This document shows, one piece after another, positions 25,239 to 34,389 of a DNA stretch of 64,000 bases. A model generated the notes under the pieces. It saw only the letters and a list, made by a program, of their open reading frames with translations. It did no database searches and had not been told where the DNA came from. The stretch lies in contig PKUV01000158.1 in NCBI GenBank assembly GCA_003131315.1, forward strand, positions 24,468 through 88,467. Reading direction: 5' to 3'. This stretch comes from Acidobacteriaceae bacterium. Its GTDB lineage: Bacteria; Acidobacteriota; Terriglobia; Terriglobales; Acidobacteriaceae. The stretch's first letter is position 1; every line of letters starts with the position of its first letter. Both the position numbers and the translations under genes were made by a program.

Positions 25239-25568
25239 ATGCCTTATCGCGTTGTTTCTTTCACCATGGCGCAAGTGCGGCAAGGAGCGCTCGGATTCCA
25301 ACGTCAGCTGAGCGCCGTCCTGCGCGAACATGCCGAGATCAAAGTGTATTCGGTGAGCCCGTTCGACCTCGACGAACGCCGCCGGTTCAAGGATCGATTT
25401 GGGGGAGACATCGTGTACTTTCTCAATGACGCGGCATGTCAGGAATGCGAGCGACTGGGCCTCAACCTGCAATTCCTGGCGGAAATGTCCGATGACGAAC
25501 TGCCTCGCCGACGAACCTTGGTTGTCGGCACGCCGGAGCGGGGAAGCGGAGCGGCCCTCAGGGGCTAA
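25239..25568 (+). CDS. Hypothetical protein (109 aa)
   Basis: A compact mixed alpha/beta-looking protein, MPYRVVSFTMAQVRQG..., with a cysteine pair CQEC near residue 68. I recognise no family. The ribosome site is not evident (TTCAGCCT upstream). Its last residues (GSGAALRG) and stop fall in a CCCTCAGGGGCTAAA repeat, so the 3' end may have been altered by the repeat. It sits between two repeats and the convergent fmdB gene. Confidence 0.5.
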   Translation: MPYRVVSFTMAQVRQGALGFQRQLSAVLREHAEIKVYSVSPFDLDERRRFKDRFGGDIVYFLNDAACQECERLGLNLQFLAEMSDDELPRRRTLVVGTPERGSGAALRG

Positions 25569-25656
25569 AAGCCGCCATTTATTATGGCTCTGCGCGGCAC
25601 GGCTGAAGCCGTGCCCTTCCCAAAGAACTTACCCTGAACCATTTATGGGAGCAGTT

Positions 25657-25995
25657 CTAGTCCTTCTTGTGTTTTTTGTGCGAGGTGTCGGACTTGGGTT
25701 TATCGTCCTTCTTGGTGTCTTTCGTTTCTTTGCTGTCTTTTGTTTCTTTCGCTTCTTTCGTGCTGCTGTCGCCTTCGGAAGAAGCGGAAGAGGACGACGC
25801 CCCGGAACCGGCCCCTTTCTTCGGGTAGTCGTTCACGTACCAGCCCGAGCCTTTAAACTGCACGGCTGGAGCCGAGATCACCTGTTCGATGACGCCTCCG
25901 CATTCGGGACACTTTCGCAGTTGCTTATCGGAGAACTTGCGGATTTGTTCAAAGCGGTGTCCGCACTTCTTGCACAAGTATTCGTAGTTGGGCAT
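25657..25995 (-). CDS. FmdB-type zinc-ribbon protein
   Basis: A 112-residue protein with an FmdB zinc ribbon at residues 1-50: YEYLCKKCGHRFE and KCPECGGVIEQV supply two CxxC pairs. The second half is a low-complexity Lys/Glu/Asp/Ser/Thr tail. FmdB-like ribbons are regulatory or metal-sensing proteins of mostly unknown role. Confidence 0.85.
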   Translation of the reverse strand: MPNYEYLCKKCGHRFEQIRKFSDKQLRKCPECGGVIEQVISAPAVQFKGSGWYVNDYPKKGAGSGASSSSASSEGDSSTKEAKETKDSKETKDTKKDDKPKSDTSHKKHKKD

Positions 25996-26058
25996 GTGTG
26001 AGCTGATTCTAGAGGCGAAGATTCATCGGCGTCAATTTTGTGCCCGCGCCACACCTGC

Positions 26059-27693
26059 TCAGCGTTTCAGCAAATCCACCGGCTCGCGGACGTCGTGTAC
26101 GCGAAAATATTTTGCCAGCGCCGGATATTTTGCGGCGACGGCTTCGTACATGGCATAGGCCACGTTGCGATAGGATGCGTGTCCGGCGGGCGTGGTGCGC
26201 AACTCGGAGATGTACACGGCCTCGGCGAAGTCCATCTTAAACAGCGTGCGCTTGCGGAAAGCGAATGGGATCGCGTACTGCGCGTTTTGCCGGGCTTCTT
26301 CCCCCCCGGACGCGGAAAGCTTCTGCACCGCGGTTTCAGCGCGCTTCATCGCGACTTCGTAGTCGGAGCGGATTCCGGCAGCTTCGACTTCGGGCGGCGT
26401 GTCGAAGCCGTGGGCGGTGGTGAAATCCTGCATGATCTGGACGCAGCGGCGATGGCGGTGCATGTCGCGGAAGCCGCCGATGTCCATAAGAATGTCGAAG
26501 CGGAACTGCTGCCCGGCGGAGAAGGGACGCAGCAGTTCGTCGTGGGGGCCGCGATGGCGCAGGCCGAGGGCGATGATTTCGCGGCGGCGCGCCTCGCCGG
26601 CCGCTTCTATCGTTTTGCGAAGCTGCCGGTAGGAGTAATGACAGTGGCCGTAAACGAGCGTGGTGGCAAGTTCGATCTCGAGCGGATCGGCGTCGGCCAG
26701 ATCGTTGTCAATCAAATCAACAAGCGGCGCACTTTCGATGGCAGCGTCTCGCATCAGTTCGGCGGCGGCCTGCTGGAGTTCGCGGTGCGTCTCGATTTCG
26801 TAGAGACTCGGATCGGCGTACTTGACCAGCGTGGGCGCGACCCGCACTTCGCGCAGGAGTTCGCGTTCGGCGCGATCGGCGATTTCGGGCGACACGGCGC
26901 GAATCTCAGCGACCAGGGCGCGCAGCGATTCTTCGTTCGCGTTGTAGGCCGGGGAAAGGGCGGCTTGTTTCAGTAGCGCTCCCAGATCACGGACCTCTTT
27001 ATGCGGTTGCGAGAGCAGGTGGGCAACCTGGTTTTCCAGCGTGCGGGCGTTGACGATCTCCCCGAGTGAAGTGTTGGTGGCGAGAGGTAAAAGATAGCGC
27101 GAGATGTCGAAGGCGCGGGCGCGCAGGGTCCGCTCGTAAGCGTCCGGCTTCATTTCAGCGGGCCGCGGCGTGATGCCGGCGAGATATTCGAAGGTCCGCT
27201 GCGAAACTTTTTCGTAGGCCGTGAACAAGGACTCGATGGTTTCGCGATAGAGAGTCCGGGTGGACGACGCGTCCGAGCCTGCATCATCATTTTCGGAAGC
27301 GTCATTCTGGAAACTGGGCGTGTAGTAGCCGCTCTTCCTGAAGTCCTGGTAGCGAGTAGAGCGCTCCTGGCCATCCCAGCGCTGCTCGTCGGCAACGACG
27401 ATGGCGGCGAGGATGGAGAGGCGCTCGATGGCGAGCGCGATGTGAGCAAGGTCGGCGATGGAGCGGTGTCCATACTGGAAGTAGAAGGTGTTGAGAAACT
27501 TCTCGGCCTTCTGCAGCGTGATTTCCTTAAGCGACTCTTTCATGGAGAGCGACGAGCGCGAATACTTGGCCATGGCGTAGGCCTGGATCTCGGGCTCAAC
27601 GCCGTAAACCGCGAATACCTCGACGGAAGTCGAGGGGGCAGGGGTGGAAACGGGATGCGAAGTGGCGGGCTCGGTTGAAATTACTTCAGACAT
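26059..27693 (-). CDS. thyX: Double-length ThyX-like protein (two Thy1 domains)
   Basis: A 544-residue protein, about twice the usual ThyX length. The N-terminal half has FYFQYGHRSIADLAHIAL and QERSTRYQDF, and the C-terminal half LATTLVYGHCHYSYRQLRK and DMHRHRRCVQIMQDF, so each half looks like a Thy1 domain. ThyX makes dTMP from dUMP with FAD. The canonical RHRxxSxNExSxR motif is not intact in either half: the QERSTR part is in the first and RHRRC in the second. Activity is therefore likely but not certain. It stands alone, downstream of the fmdB neighbour's start. Confidence 0.8.
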   Translation of the reverse strand: MSEVISTEPATSHPVSTPAPSTSVEVFAVYGVEPEIQAYAMAKYSRSSLSMKESLKEITLQKAEKFLNTFYFQYGHRSIADLAHIALAIERLSILAAIVVADEQRWDGQERSTRYQDFRKSGYYTPSFQNDASENDDAGSDASSTRTLYRETIESLFTAYEKVSQRTFEYLAGITPRPAEMKPDAYERTLRARAFDISRYLLPLATNTSLGEIVNARTLENQVAHLLSQPHKEVRDLGALLKQAALSPAYNANEESLRALVAEIRAVSPEIADRAERELLREVRVAPTLVKYADPSLYEIETHRELQQAAAELMRDAAIESAPLVDLIDNDLADADPLEIELATTLVYGHCHYSYRQLRKTIEAAGEARRREIIALGLRHRGPHDELLRPFSAGQQFRFDILMDIGGFRDMHRHRRCVQIMQDFTTAHGFDTPPEVEAAGIRSDYEVAMKRAETAVQKLSASGGEEARQNAQYAIPFAFRKRTLFKMDFAEAVYISELRTTPAGHASYRNVAYAMYEAVAAKYPALAKYFRVHDVREPVDLLKR

Positions 27694-27775
27694 GGGAGTG
27701 CAGGAATCTTAACCGTCCGGTGCGCCGGGCGCAATCGATTCTGCGGTTCCCATCGAACGCGCACTCTGGATGGAA

Positions 27776-28693
27776 TTACTGCTGTAGACGGCCGCCTGCA
27801 GCACTCACGACCGTGGGCTTGGGTGCGGCAGGCGGGGAGGGTTGCGCCGTCTCTTTCGCGGGTGGGATCGCGGCTGGGGTCCCGGCCTGGGCAAGAGGAG
27901 CCGCCGTCAGGGCGTGGCCGAGGATGACGATATCCACGCGGCGGTTCATGCCGCGGCCTTCCGGGGTGAGATTGGTTGCGACCGGGTGATACTCGGCGAA
28001 TCCGCCAGCGCTCAAACGATCGGGACCGAACCCGTCTCGAACGATGAGGAGCCGCACAATTTCGGTTGCCCGTGATGTGGACAGCTCCCAGTTCGAGGGA
28101 AACTGGGCGTTGTGAATGGGGACGTTATCGGTGTGGCCCTCGATCCGCAAGCGATAGTCGCGCTGGCGGAGCATGCCGGCGATGCGGTCGAAGGCAGCCT
28201 GCGAGGCGGACTTCATCCGGGCCGATCCACTCTCGAAAAAACCCACCTCGCGCAAACTGATCACCAGACCGTCGGGCTCGCTGCGCATGGCGATTTCCTT
28301 GCGCTTGATTTCCGCAGCGAGCGCGGTTTCCAGTTCGGCCTGCAATTGAGCCAGATCGCCGTTCTCTACGCCCGTGCCGAGCGAGCCCTCGGGCCGAGAC
28401 GAGATCCGGCCAAGGCTCGCGGTGCGGTCCGTGTTTTCGATCGCTTGCGCGATGCTGAAGGGCATGGGCTTTGTGGCATCGATAGGCACCTGGGTAGTGG
28501 AAGCCTGAAAGACTCCCATCTCCTGGAAGGCGACCTGAATGGCCAAAGCCAGCATTCCAACTTTTTTTTTGTCGACTTGCGATGCGGCGTAGAGCACGAC
28601 GAAGAAGGCAAACATGAGGGTGATGAAGTCGGCATAGGACACCAGCCAGCGGTCGCGATTGACGTGAGTGGGGCGTCGCTTGCGGCGTCTCAT
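27776..28693 (-). CDS. motB: Flagellar stator protein MotB
   Basis: A 305-residue protein with a short cytoplasmic N-terminus, one membrane helix carrying the proton-binding aspartate D22 (SYADFITLMFAFFVVLYA), a plug/linker and an OmpA-like peptidoglycan-binding domain (LRIEGHTDNVPIHN ... NRRVDIVIL). The last 40 residues are Ala/Pro-rich. It overlaps motA by 4 nt. Confidence 0.94.
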   Translation of the reverse strand: MRRRKRRPTHVNRDRWLVSYADFITLMFAFFVVLYAASQVDKKKVGMLALAIQVAFQEMGVFQASTTQVPIDATKPMPFSIAQAIENTDRTASLGRISSRPEGSLGTGVENGDLAQLQAELETALAAEIKRKEIAMRSEPDGLVISLREVGFFESGSARMKSASQAAFDRIAGMLRQRDYRLRIEGHTDNVPIHNAQFPSNWELSTSRATEIVRLLIVRDGFGPDRLSAGGFAEYHPVATNLTPEGRGMNRRVDIVILGHALTAAPLAQAGTPAAIPPAKETAQPSPPAAPKPTVVSAAGGRLQQ

Positions 28694-29472
28694 ACGTTGG
28701 ACTCCTCAGGGACGGCGGCGGGTTCGTGGGCATGGGTGAGGAACCCCAGCAGCTTCTCTTCCAGCATGCGAGGGTTCATCCCTTCGAGGATGGAAACTAC
28801 ACCCTCGAGCGTCATTTCAAGGATGATGTGCTCGTCGCGGATGCGAATTTTTAATTTTCCAGCTACCGGCAGCAAAATGAGGTTGGCGGCGCCAACTCCG
28901 TAAAGGGTAGCCACGAAAGCAACGGCAATACCTTTTCCGACTTCGTCGATTTTGTCCAGGTGCTGCATGACCTGGATCAAACCGAGCACGGCCCCGATGA
29001 TGCCGATGGTGGGAGAAAATCCACCGGCCGATTCGAAGAGCTGGGGAATTTTCTCTTCCTGTTCTTCTTTGTTATCCAGTTCGAGCTCCATGAGCTTGCG
29101 GAGTTCCTGCGGGTCGGTCCCGTCCACCGCCAACATGAGGGCGCGGCGCAGGAAGGGTTCGTGGATGGTGTCAAGTTCTTTGTCGAGCGAGATGATGCCT
29201 TCCCGCCGCGCCTGGTTGTTGTATTTGACCAGAAGTTCGATCGTGGATTGCGCATTCTGTGCGGGCTCGACGAACACCTGCGCCAGCCGCCGGAACGCAC
29301 TCAGCGCCACCGGCAAGGGATACTGGATGAGGATCGCGCCCAGCGTACCGCCAAAAACAATCAGGGCTGCGGTGGGCTGGAGTACCTGGCCGAGATTTCC
29401 ACCCTCCAGCATCAAGCCGAGCAGGACGCCGCCGATGGCCAGCACCAGACCGCCGAGGGTTGCCTTATCCAC
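28690..29472 (-). CDS. motA: Flagellar stator protein MotA
   Basis: A 260-residue membrane protein with the MotA/TolQ/ExbB channel region (PTIGIIGAVLGLIQVMQHLD) and the charged cytoplasmic loop for rotor contact. The GTG start at 29472 has AGGAG 5 nt upstream and fits the family length; the frame to 29505 is rejected. It lies 8 bp after swrD in a swrD-motA-motB operon. Confidence 0.93.
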   Translation of the reverse strand: MDKATLGGLVLAIGGVLLGLMLEGGNLGQVLQPTAALIVFGGTLGAILIQYPLPVALSAFRRLAQVFVEPAQNAQSTIELLVKYNNQARREGIISLDKELDTIHEPFLRRALMLAVDGTDPQELRKLMELELDNKEEQEEKIPQLFESAGGFSPTIGIIGAVLGLIQVMQHLDKIDEVGKGIAVAFVATLYGVGAANLILLPVAGKLKIRIRDEHIILEMTLEGVVSILEGMNPRMLEEKLLGFLTHAHEPAAVPEESNV

Positions 29473-29480
29473 GAGGACTC

Positions 29481-29741
29481 CTATTTCTCGCCAGCCGAGA
29501 GGCAATTACCCTCAAGGACGGGCGGAAGGGCGGAACGGTTGTCCTCCCAGACCATGATCCCTTGCAGCACCGAGCGGCGGAACTGTACCACCCGATCGAG
29601 GACGTCCTGGGCACTTTCGCGAACGACAATTTTTTCGCCATTCACCAGCGTGATGACGGTATCGGGGGCCTGCTCGACGAACTTAATCAGGTCGGAATTG
29701 ACCACCAGCGGGTGATTGTTGAGGCGGGTGAGCTGGATCAT
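29481..29741 (-). CDS. swrD: SwrD/FlbD-family flagellar protein
   Basis: An 86-residue protein, MIQLTRLNNHPLVVNSDLIK then VITLVNGEKIVVRES, the standard SwrD (FlbD small protein) pattern. In Bacillus SwrD raises stator torque, consistent with its place immediately before motA and motB. CAGGAGCC precedes the ATG. Confidence 0.9.
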   Translation of the reverse strand: MIQLTRLNNHPLVVNSDLIKFVEQAPDTVITLVNGEKIVVRESAQDVLDRVVQFRRSVLQGIMVWEDNRSALPPVLEGNCLSAGEK

Positions 29742-29880
29742 GTTTGGCTCCTGGACGGAAGAAGGCCCGCCACTTATAAGGCTTCATCAATAAGGATCGG
29801 CAGAGACGGCGAGGGCGGGGAGAGAGGGCCAGAAAGGAAGTAGGTTACTTAAGAGCTATGCCGGGTGGTGTCTGTGGAAA

Positions 29881-29907
29881 TAAAGCCCGGACGTGGCCAG
29901 CCGATGA
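29881..29907 (+). promoter_or_regulatory. sigma28 promoter of flagellin
   Basis: TAAAGCCC at 29881-29888 and GCCGATGA at 29900-29907 are separated by 11 bp, the FliA/sigma28 layout. Transcription would start near 29914, giving a leader of about 95 nt ending in AAGGAG before the flagellin ATG. Confidence 0.85.
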
Positions 29908-30008
29908 AGCAGAGTGAAACGCAATTGGGTTCCGCAGGACAAACGGAACGAGCTCCGGGAAGGTTTCGGGGACGGATCCCAAAATCGGAACCAACAAGGA
30001 GCAATTCA

Positions 30009-32036
30009 ATGGCACTCAGTGTACTAAACAATATCGCATCTCTGGCCGCGCAGAACCAATTGACGATTACAAATGGCAATCTGCAGAAAGCCCTCTTTCA
30101 ACTATCATCCGGGTCACGCATCAATACTGGCGCGGATGACGCCGCCGGCCTGGCAATTGCCGACGGCTTACATGCCAACATTACCGCCCTCACCCAATCC
30201 GCCCGGAATGCTAACGACGGCGTGGGCGAACTGCAGGTGGCGGATGGCTCGCTGGCGGCGGTAACCACACTGCTCAACCGCGCCGTTACGCTGGCCACTG
30301 AATCCGCCACCGGCACGGTGTCCGATGCGCAACGGGTCGCGCTGAACGACGAATTTACCGCCATCAAAGCGGAAATCGACCGCGTCGGTTCCAAGACGAA
30401 TTACAACGGTGGGCAGGTGTTCACCGCGAATACTCTCAATGTCTTCCTGAGCGATTCCGGTGCCACCAGCAACAGCCTTATCAGTGTGACCACCGGTTTG
30501 TTGTCCTCCACCGGCCTTAGCTTAGGGGGAGCGGTGGCCGCCACCGGCACCCTGACCCAAACGGCGGGCGCGGCTGCCGTTGCTGCCTCCGACCTGCTGA
30601 CCAACACAGGCGCGATCAACTCCGCCACCGCTGCCTCGGCTACGCTAACCGCCGCCGTCGCTAACCCTATCGTTGCCGGCAACACGGCGACGGTCGGTGG
30701 CACGACCTACACCTTCGTGGCTGATATCGCTCACCTTACGGGAGCCGCAAATCAGGTTGTCATCGGGGGCACTAACGGTCAAGCCATTATCAACCTGACG
30801 GCTGCGATCAACAACACGGCTGGTCAATCCGGGATCGAGTTTGGAGGCATAACCGCCGCCAATGCTAATGCCACGGCAGCCGTCACAACCCCGGGAAACT
30901 CGGGCGTGATAACCGTCACGGCAAATATTAACGGAGTAGGCGATGGAAGCAGCTCCGGGAACTCTGTCGCCCTGTCCTCGGGGAGCGCTAATCTAGTCGC
31001 CAATCACACGACTTTACTTGGCGGCGCCGCCGGCGACACCGTAGCGGTTGGCGGCAAAACCTATCAATTCGTGACTAACCTTAGCACCCTTCCGACGGCG
31101 AACGAGGTGTGGTACAACGGTTCGGTTACTAACGCCCTGGCGGACCTTGTGCTTGCGGTCAACCAAGGGACTGGCGCCGGAACTAGCTACGGCACCGGAA
31201 CTATACAAAATGCTAACGTCACGGCGGCCGGAGTTGCGGGGCATTTGGCAACCGAGGTCAACTTCACCGCTAATGTCGCTGGCGCCGCCGGCAATAGCCT
31301 CTCTGGGGTGGCAAATGGTAACAACGGCTTCTTTGGCCTGGACTTCGCTGGCGGCGCCGATGCCGGAGCCGCTCCGGTCGCCGTCGCGGGCAATACCGTG
31401 ACGGTGGGCACGCAAACCTATACCTTCGTGAACGCCCTCAGCACCACTCCCACCGCAAATGAGGTCTTGGTGGGCGCTACGGAAGCTGCCAGCATCACCA
31501 ACCTGGCGAATGCCATCAACGGCGGGAGCGGCTCCGGCATTACCTACGGAAGTATCACAACCGCTAATGCTTCCGCCACGGCAGTGGCTGGGACAAATGT
31601 AACTACTGGGCTAAGCAAACTTACACTCAACGCAATCACTAAGGGCCTCGCCGGCAACAGTATCGCCACGACGGTAACGGGGACGGCCAACACCTTCGGC
31701 GCCGCGGACCTGGCTGGTGGCACGGCTGGATCGATCAACGACCTGTCATCCATTGCCGACGCCACCGCCACGCTGGCGACCATCAACACCGCCATCCAAA
31801 CCGTTGCCGGCTTGCGCGGCACCATTGGCGCAACCGTCAACCGCTTGCAGAGTGCTGCTGGCGTCATCACCAACCAGGTGCAGAATCTGACGGGTGCGGA
31901 AGATGGTGTCCGAGCCGCCGATATTCCATCCACGGTGGCGACCCTGGCGAAGTTTTCCATCCTGGAACAGACCGGAATTTCCTCTCTGGCCCAGGCCAAC
32001 CAACAGCAGCAGCTTGTACTTAAGCTGCTGCAGTAA
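30009..32036 (+). CDS. fliC: Flagellin with large repeat-containing central domain
   Basis: A 675-residue flagellin. The conserved D0/D1 N-terminus (MALSVLNNIASLAAQNQL, SSGSRINTGADDAAGLAIAD) and C-terminus (GAVEDGVRAAD-like stretch, LAKFSILEQTGISSLAQANQ) flank a central region holding three copies of a 117-120-residue unit. ATG 30009 follows AAGGAGCAATTCA; a longer upstream frame is rejected because it covers the promoter. It is transcribed from a sigma28 promoter and ends at a strong terminator. Confidence 0.94.
   Translation: MALSVLNNIASLAAQNQLTITNGNLQKALFQLSSGSRINTGADDAAGLAIADGLHANITALTQSARNANDGVGELQVADGSLAAVTTLLNRAVTLATESATGTVSDAQRVALNDEFTAIKAEIDRVGSKTNYNGGQVFTANTLNVFLSDSGATSNSLISVTTGLLSSTGLSLGGAVAATGTLTQTAGAAAVAASDLLTNTGAINSATAASATLTAAVANPIVAGNTATVGGTTYTFVADIAHLTGAANQVVIGGTNGQAIINLTAAINNTAGQSGIEFGGITAANANATAAVTTPGNSGVITVTANINGVGDGSSSGNSVALSSGSANLVANHTTLLGGAAGDTVAVGGKTYQFVTNLSTLPTANEVWYNGSVTNALADLVLAVNQGTGAGTSYGTGTIQNANVTAAGVAGHLATEVNFTANVAGAAGNSLSGVANGNNGFFGLDFAGGADAGAAPVAVAGNTVTVGTQTYTFVNALSTTPTANEVLVGATEAASITNLANAINGGSGSGITYGSITTANASATAVAGTNVTTGLSKLTLNAITKGLAGNSIATTVTGTANTFGAADLAGGTAGSINDLSSIADATATLATINTAIQTVAGLRGTIGATVNRLQSAAGVITNQVQNLTGAEDGVRAADIPSTVATLAKFSILEQTGISSLAQANQQQQLVLKLLQ
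30675..31730 (+). repeat. three ~355-bp repeats inside the flagellin gene
   Basis: Units begin near 30675, 31026 and 31386 (residues 223, 340 and 460). Each opens with AGNTVTVG-TYTFV and goes on to PTANEV, an NLxxAIN segment, GxGxxYG, a TxxNAxATA stretch and GxAGNS. They form the surface-exposed D2/D3 region. The repeats are diverged at DNA level. Confidence 0.8.
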
Positions 32037-32049
32037 GCATTCACTCGAA

Positions 32050-32086
32050 GGGGAGGCGGTTCGCCACCGCCTCCCCTCGACTTTTT
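32050..32086 (+). terminator. flagellin terminator
   Basis: GGGGAGGCGGT (32050-32060) and ACCGCCTCCCC (32066-32076) form a perfect 11-bp stem with a 5-nt loop, followed by TCGACTTTTT. Confidence 0.88.
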
Positions 32087-32105
32087 ACAGAAGAATAGGT
32101 GAGTT

Positions 32106-32378
32106 ATGAACGTTGACCCGGTGCGAGCCAGTTCGGCTGAGATTGAGCGTCAGACTCCCGAAAAAAAGGTGCAAGTTGCGCCTCCCCCACCCAGTGCCGC
32201 TTCGGGAAATACCCCAAAGACGGAAATTGCCAAGAGACAAAATGCTCCCGTTCCACTTTTAATCCCGGAACATGAAGTCAAAGTGCAGTTGGATACGCCA
32301 GAAGATGACATTATTGTTTACCAAGTCTTAGACAAGCAATCGGGTGCCCTGGTACAGACAGTTCCCAGTTCTCAGTAA
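32106..32378 (+). CDS. flaG: FlaG-family protein
   Basis: A 90-residue protein with a disordered Pro/Ala-rich half and a C-terminal FlaG domain (VKVQLDTPEDDIIVYQVLDK). FlaG influences filament length in other bacteria. Its last codons (VPSSQ and stop) form the left arm of the word hairpin at 32359-32437. It opens the flaG-fliD-fliS-fliT unit. Confidence 0.85.
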   Translation: MNVDPVRASSAEIERQTPEKKVQVAPPPPSAASGNTPKTEIAKRQNAPVPLLIPEHEVKVQLDTPEDDIIVYQVLDKQSGALVQTVPSSQ

Positions 32379-32437
32379 GTCTTCGATAATGCGAACTGGG
32401 CCTAACTGAGAACTGGGAACTGAGAACTGGGAACTGA
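32359..32437. repeat. word hairpin overlapping the flaG 3' end (CTGAGAACTGGGA words)
   Basis: Bases 32359-32375 (CAGTTCCCAGTTCTCAG, inside flaG) are exactly complementary to 32406-32422, and the same word is repeated at 32420-32437. The left arm encodes the end of FlaG and its stop follows at once. Confidence 0.9.
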
Positions 32438-32461
32438 TCGTAAAGAGAGAGGGGAACAACA

Positions 32462-33913
32462 ATGGGAATAAGCTTTAATGCCGCGGCTCTGTTGAACGGG
32501 AATGGCATTGATGTCGGGTCAGTGGTGACCGCGATTCTCAAGCCGCAAACCGCCTCAGTGACTACATTGCAGAACCAGCAGACGGATTTATCCACCCAGG
32601 CGGGGTTGCTGTCGGGTTATAACAACAACCTCACCAGTTTAGCGGCGGCGGTGGTCGCGCTCGCGAATCCCAGCGGACCCCTGGCTTCACAGTCCGCAAC
32701 CTCCTCGGACTCCAGCATCCTGACTGCCAGCGCCGCCACCACGGCCACAACGGGCACCCATCAGATCGTGGTGTCCAATCTAGCCACCACAGGCACGCTC
32801 TACACCGATCCACTGACAAACGGCACCACATCATTCTTGACGAGCCCCGCCACCAGCGGCGACATCAAGTTGCAGGTGGGAGGGGCGAGTGGCACAACTC
32901 ATGACATCGTGATCACCCAGGGCAGCAATGACACTCTCAACACCTTGGCGAGTTACATCAACACCCAGAAATGGGGAGTCACGGCCAGTGTCGTGACCGA
33001 TGCCAATGGGGCGCGCCTGGCGCTTTATAGCCAGTCCACCGGCACCCCGGGAGCATTGGCCATTACCAACAACGACACCGGCCTAACCTTTAATGCGCCC
33101 GTGGGCGGAACCAATGCATCGCTGACGATTGATGGCGTGCCTTACAGCAGTGCCACCAACACCGTAAGCGGCGCGATTGCCGGGGTCACGCTGAACCTGG
33201 CCAGCGCCGTGCCGGCAACGACAGTGCAGCTCACCGTGGGACCCGACACGGCCCAAGCCACGGCAGCGATCAACAGCTTCGTTACTGCCTACAACGCGCT
33301 GATTGGCGATCTCAACACCCAGTTCACGGTGGATCCGACCACCAACACCGAAGGGCCGCTGGGTGGCGACGTTGCCCTGCGCTCATTGCAGTCCAGTTTG
33401 CTCAACGATGTGAGCTACTCGATTACGGGAAATAGCGGACTGGTCAACTTGGCCTCGTTGGGCATCGACATGAACAATGACGGAACTCTGACTGTGAACA
33501 CAGTCGCGACCGATATCCACCCCTCACTCGCCAATGTGCTCGCCACCAACCCGAGCGCGGTTCAGACCTTCTTTCAGAATGCTTCGGGTACTGGCTTTGC
33601 CAACAATTTCAACAATGACCTCGCCAACCTGACGGATCCAACCAGTGGCATATTGAACCTCGACATTGCCGATAACACGACTCACCAGAACGCTCTGACC
33701 ACCCAGATCACCAATTTGCAAGACCGCCTGACCGCGCAACAACAATCACTGACCCTGGAATACGACCAGGTCAATGCGAATCTCGAAGCCTATCCGTCTC
33801 TTCTGCTGGAAGTCACGTCTGAGATTGCCGCCCTCAACGGCAACTATTCCTCCACGTCCACCTCGTCCACCACGTCCACCACGACGCCCGCAACCGGCAC
33901 GTCCACAGGATAA
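32462..33913 (+). CDS. fliD: Flagellar cap protein FliD
   Basis: A 483-residue hook-associated protein 2. The N-terminal GISFNAAALLNGNGIDVGSV region, the ASLTIDGVPYSSATNTVSGA motif and the C-terminal coiled coil (LQDRLTAQQQSLTLEYDQVN) are typical. GAGAGGGGAACAAC precedes the ATG. The tail is a Ser/Thr-rich run (TSTSSTTSTTTPATG). It caps the filament and guides flagellin folding. Confidence 0.92.
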   Translation: MGISFNAAALLNGNGIDVGSVVTAILKPQTASVTTLQNQQTDLSTQAGLLSGYNNNLTSLAAAVVALANPSGPLASQSATSSDSSILTASAATTATTGTHQIVVSNLATTGTLYTDPLTNGTTSFLTSPATSGDIKLQVGGASGTTHDIVITQGSNDTLNTLASYINTQKWGVTASVVTDANGARLALYSQSTGTPGALAITNNDTGLTFNAPVGGTNASLTIDGVPYSSATNTVSGAIAGVTLNLASAVPATTVQLTVGPDTAQATAAINSFVTAYNALIGDLNTQFTVDPTTNTEGPLGGDVALRSLQSSLLNDVSYSITGNSGLVNLASLGIDMNNDGTLTVNTVATDIHPSLANVLATNPSAVQTFFQNASGTGFANNFNNDLANLTDPTSGILNLDIADNTTHQNALTTQITNLQDRLTAQQQSLTLEYDQVNANLEAYPSLLLEVTSEIAALNGNYSSTSTSSTTSTTTPATGTSTG

Positions 33914-33918
33914 AAGCC

Positions 33919-34389
33919 ATGACGAATCCTCGCACCGTCTATCGCGAAAACGACGTACGCGGCGCCACTGCTGTACGCCTCGTGGTCTTGCTCTATGAAC
34001 AGATGATTCAGGACCTGACTCAGGCCGCGCAGGCCATCGAGCAAAACGACATTGAGCTGCGGACCAGGCGCATCAACCACGCGATTCTGGTCATCGGGCA
34101 TCTGCAGTCGCCACTGGACTTTGCCAACGGAGGCAAGGTCGCCCAGGATCTCGACCATTTTTATAACGTTCTGCGCCAAAATCTGGTGCAGGTGCAATTT
34201 CATCCTTCGAAAGCAGGGCTCTGCCAGCTAATCACGGACTTGCTGGCGGTGCGAGAAGCATGGATCGAGGTTGAGCGAGCTGAGAAGTCATTGGTCACGA
34301 CCGCGGCAGTCACGACCGCGGCTAGCGTGGTTCCTTCCGGTGCCGCAGACCCCGAATCCGATCCTGTGCGCATGGACTGGAAGGGATAA
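33919..34389 (+). CDS. fliS: Flagellin export chaperone FliS
   Basis: A 156-residue helical chaperone (VRLVVLLYEQMIQDLTQAAQ, INHAILVIGHLQ, GGKVAQDLDHFYNVL). It binds the flagellin C-terminus before export. The last 35 residues (TTAAVTTAASVVPSG...) extend beyond the usual FliS length. It begins 5 bp after fliD and its stop overlaps the next gene by one base. Confidence 0.92.
   Translation: MTNPRTVYRENDVRGATAVRLVVLLYEQMIQDLTQAAQAIEQNDIELRTRRINHAILVIGHLQSPLDFANGGKVAQDLDHFYNVLRQNLVQVQFHPSKAGLCQLITDLLAVREAWIEVERAEKSLVTTAAVTTAASVVPSGAADPESDPVRMDWKG

Noticed and set aside
29742-29865. A sigma54 or sigma28 promoter for swrD-motA-motB
   Set aside because: TGGCGGGCCTTCTTCC lacks the GC at the right distance, and the GCCGATCC box has no TAAA block 11 bp away.
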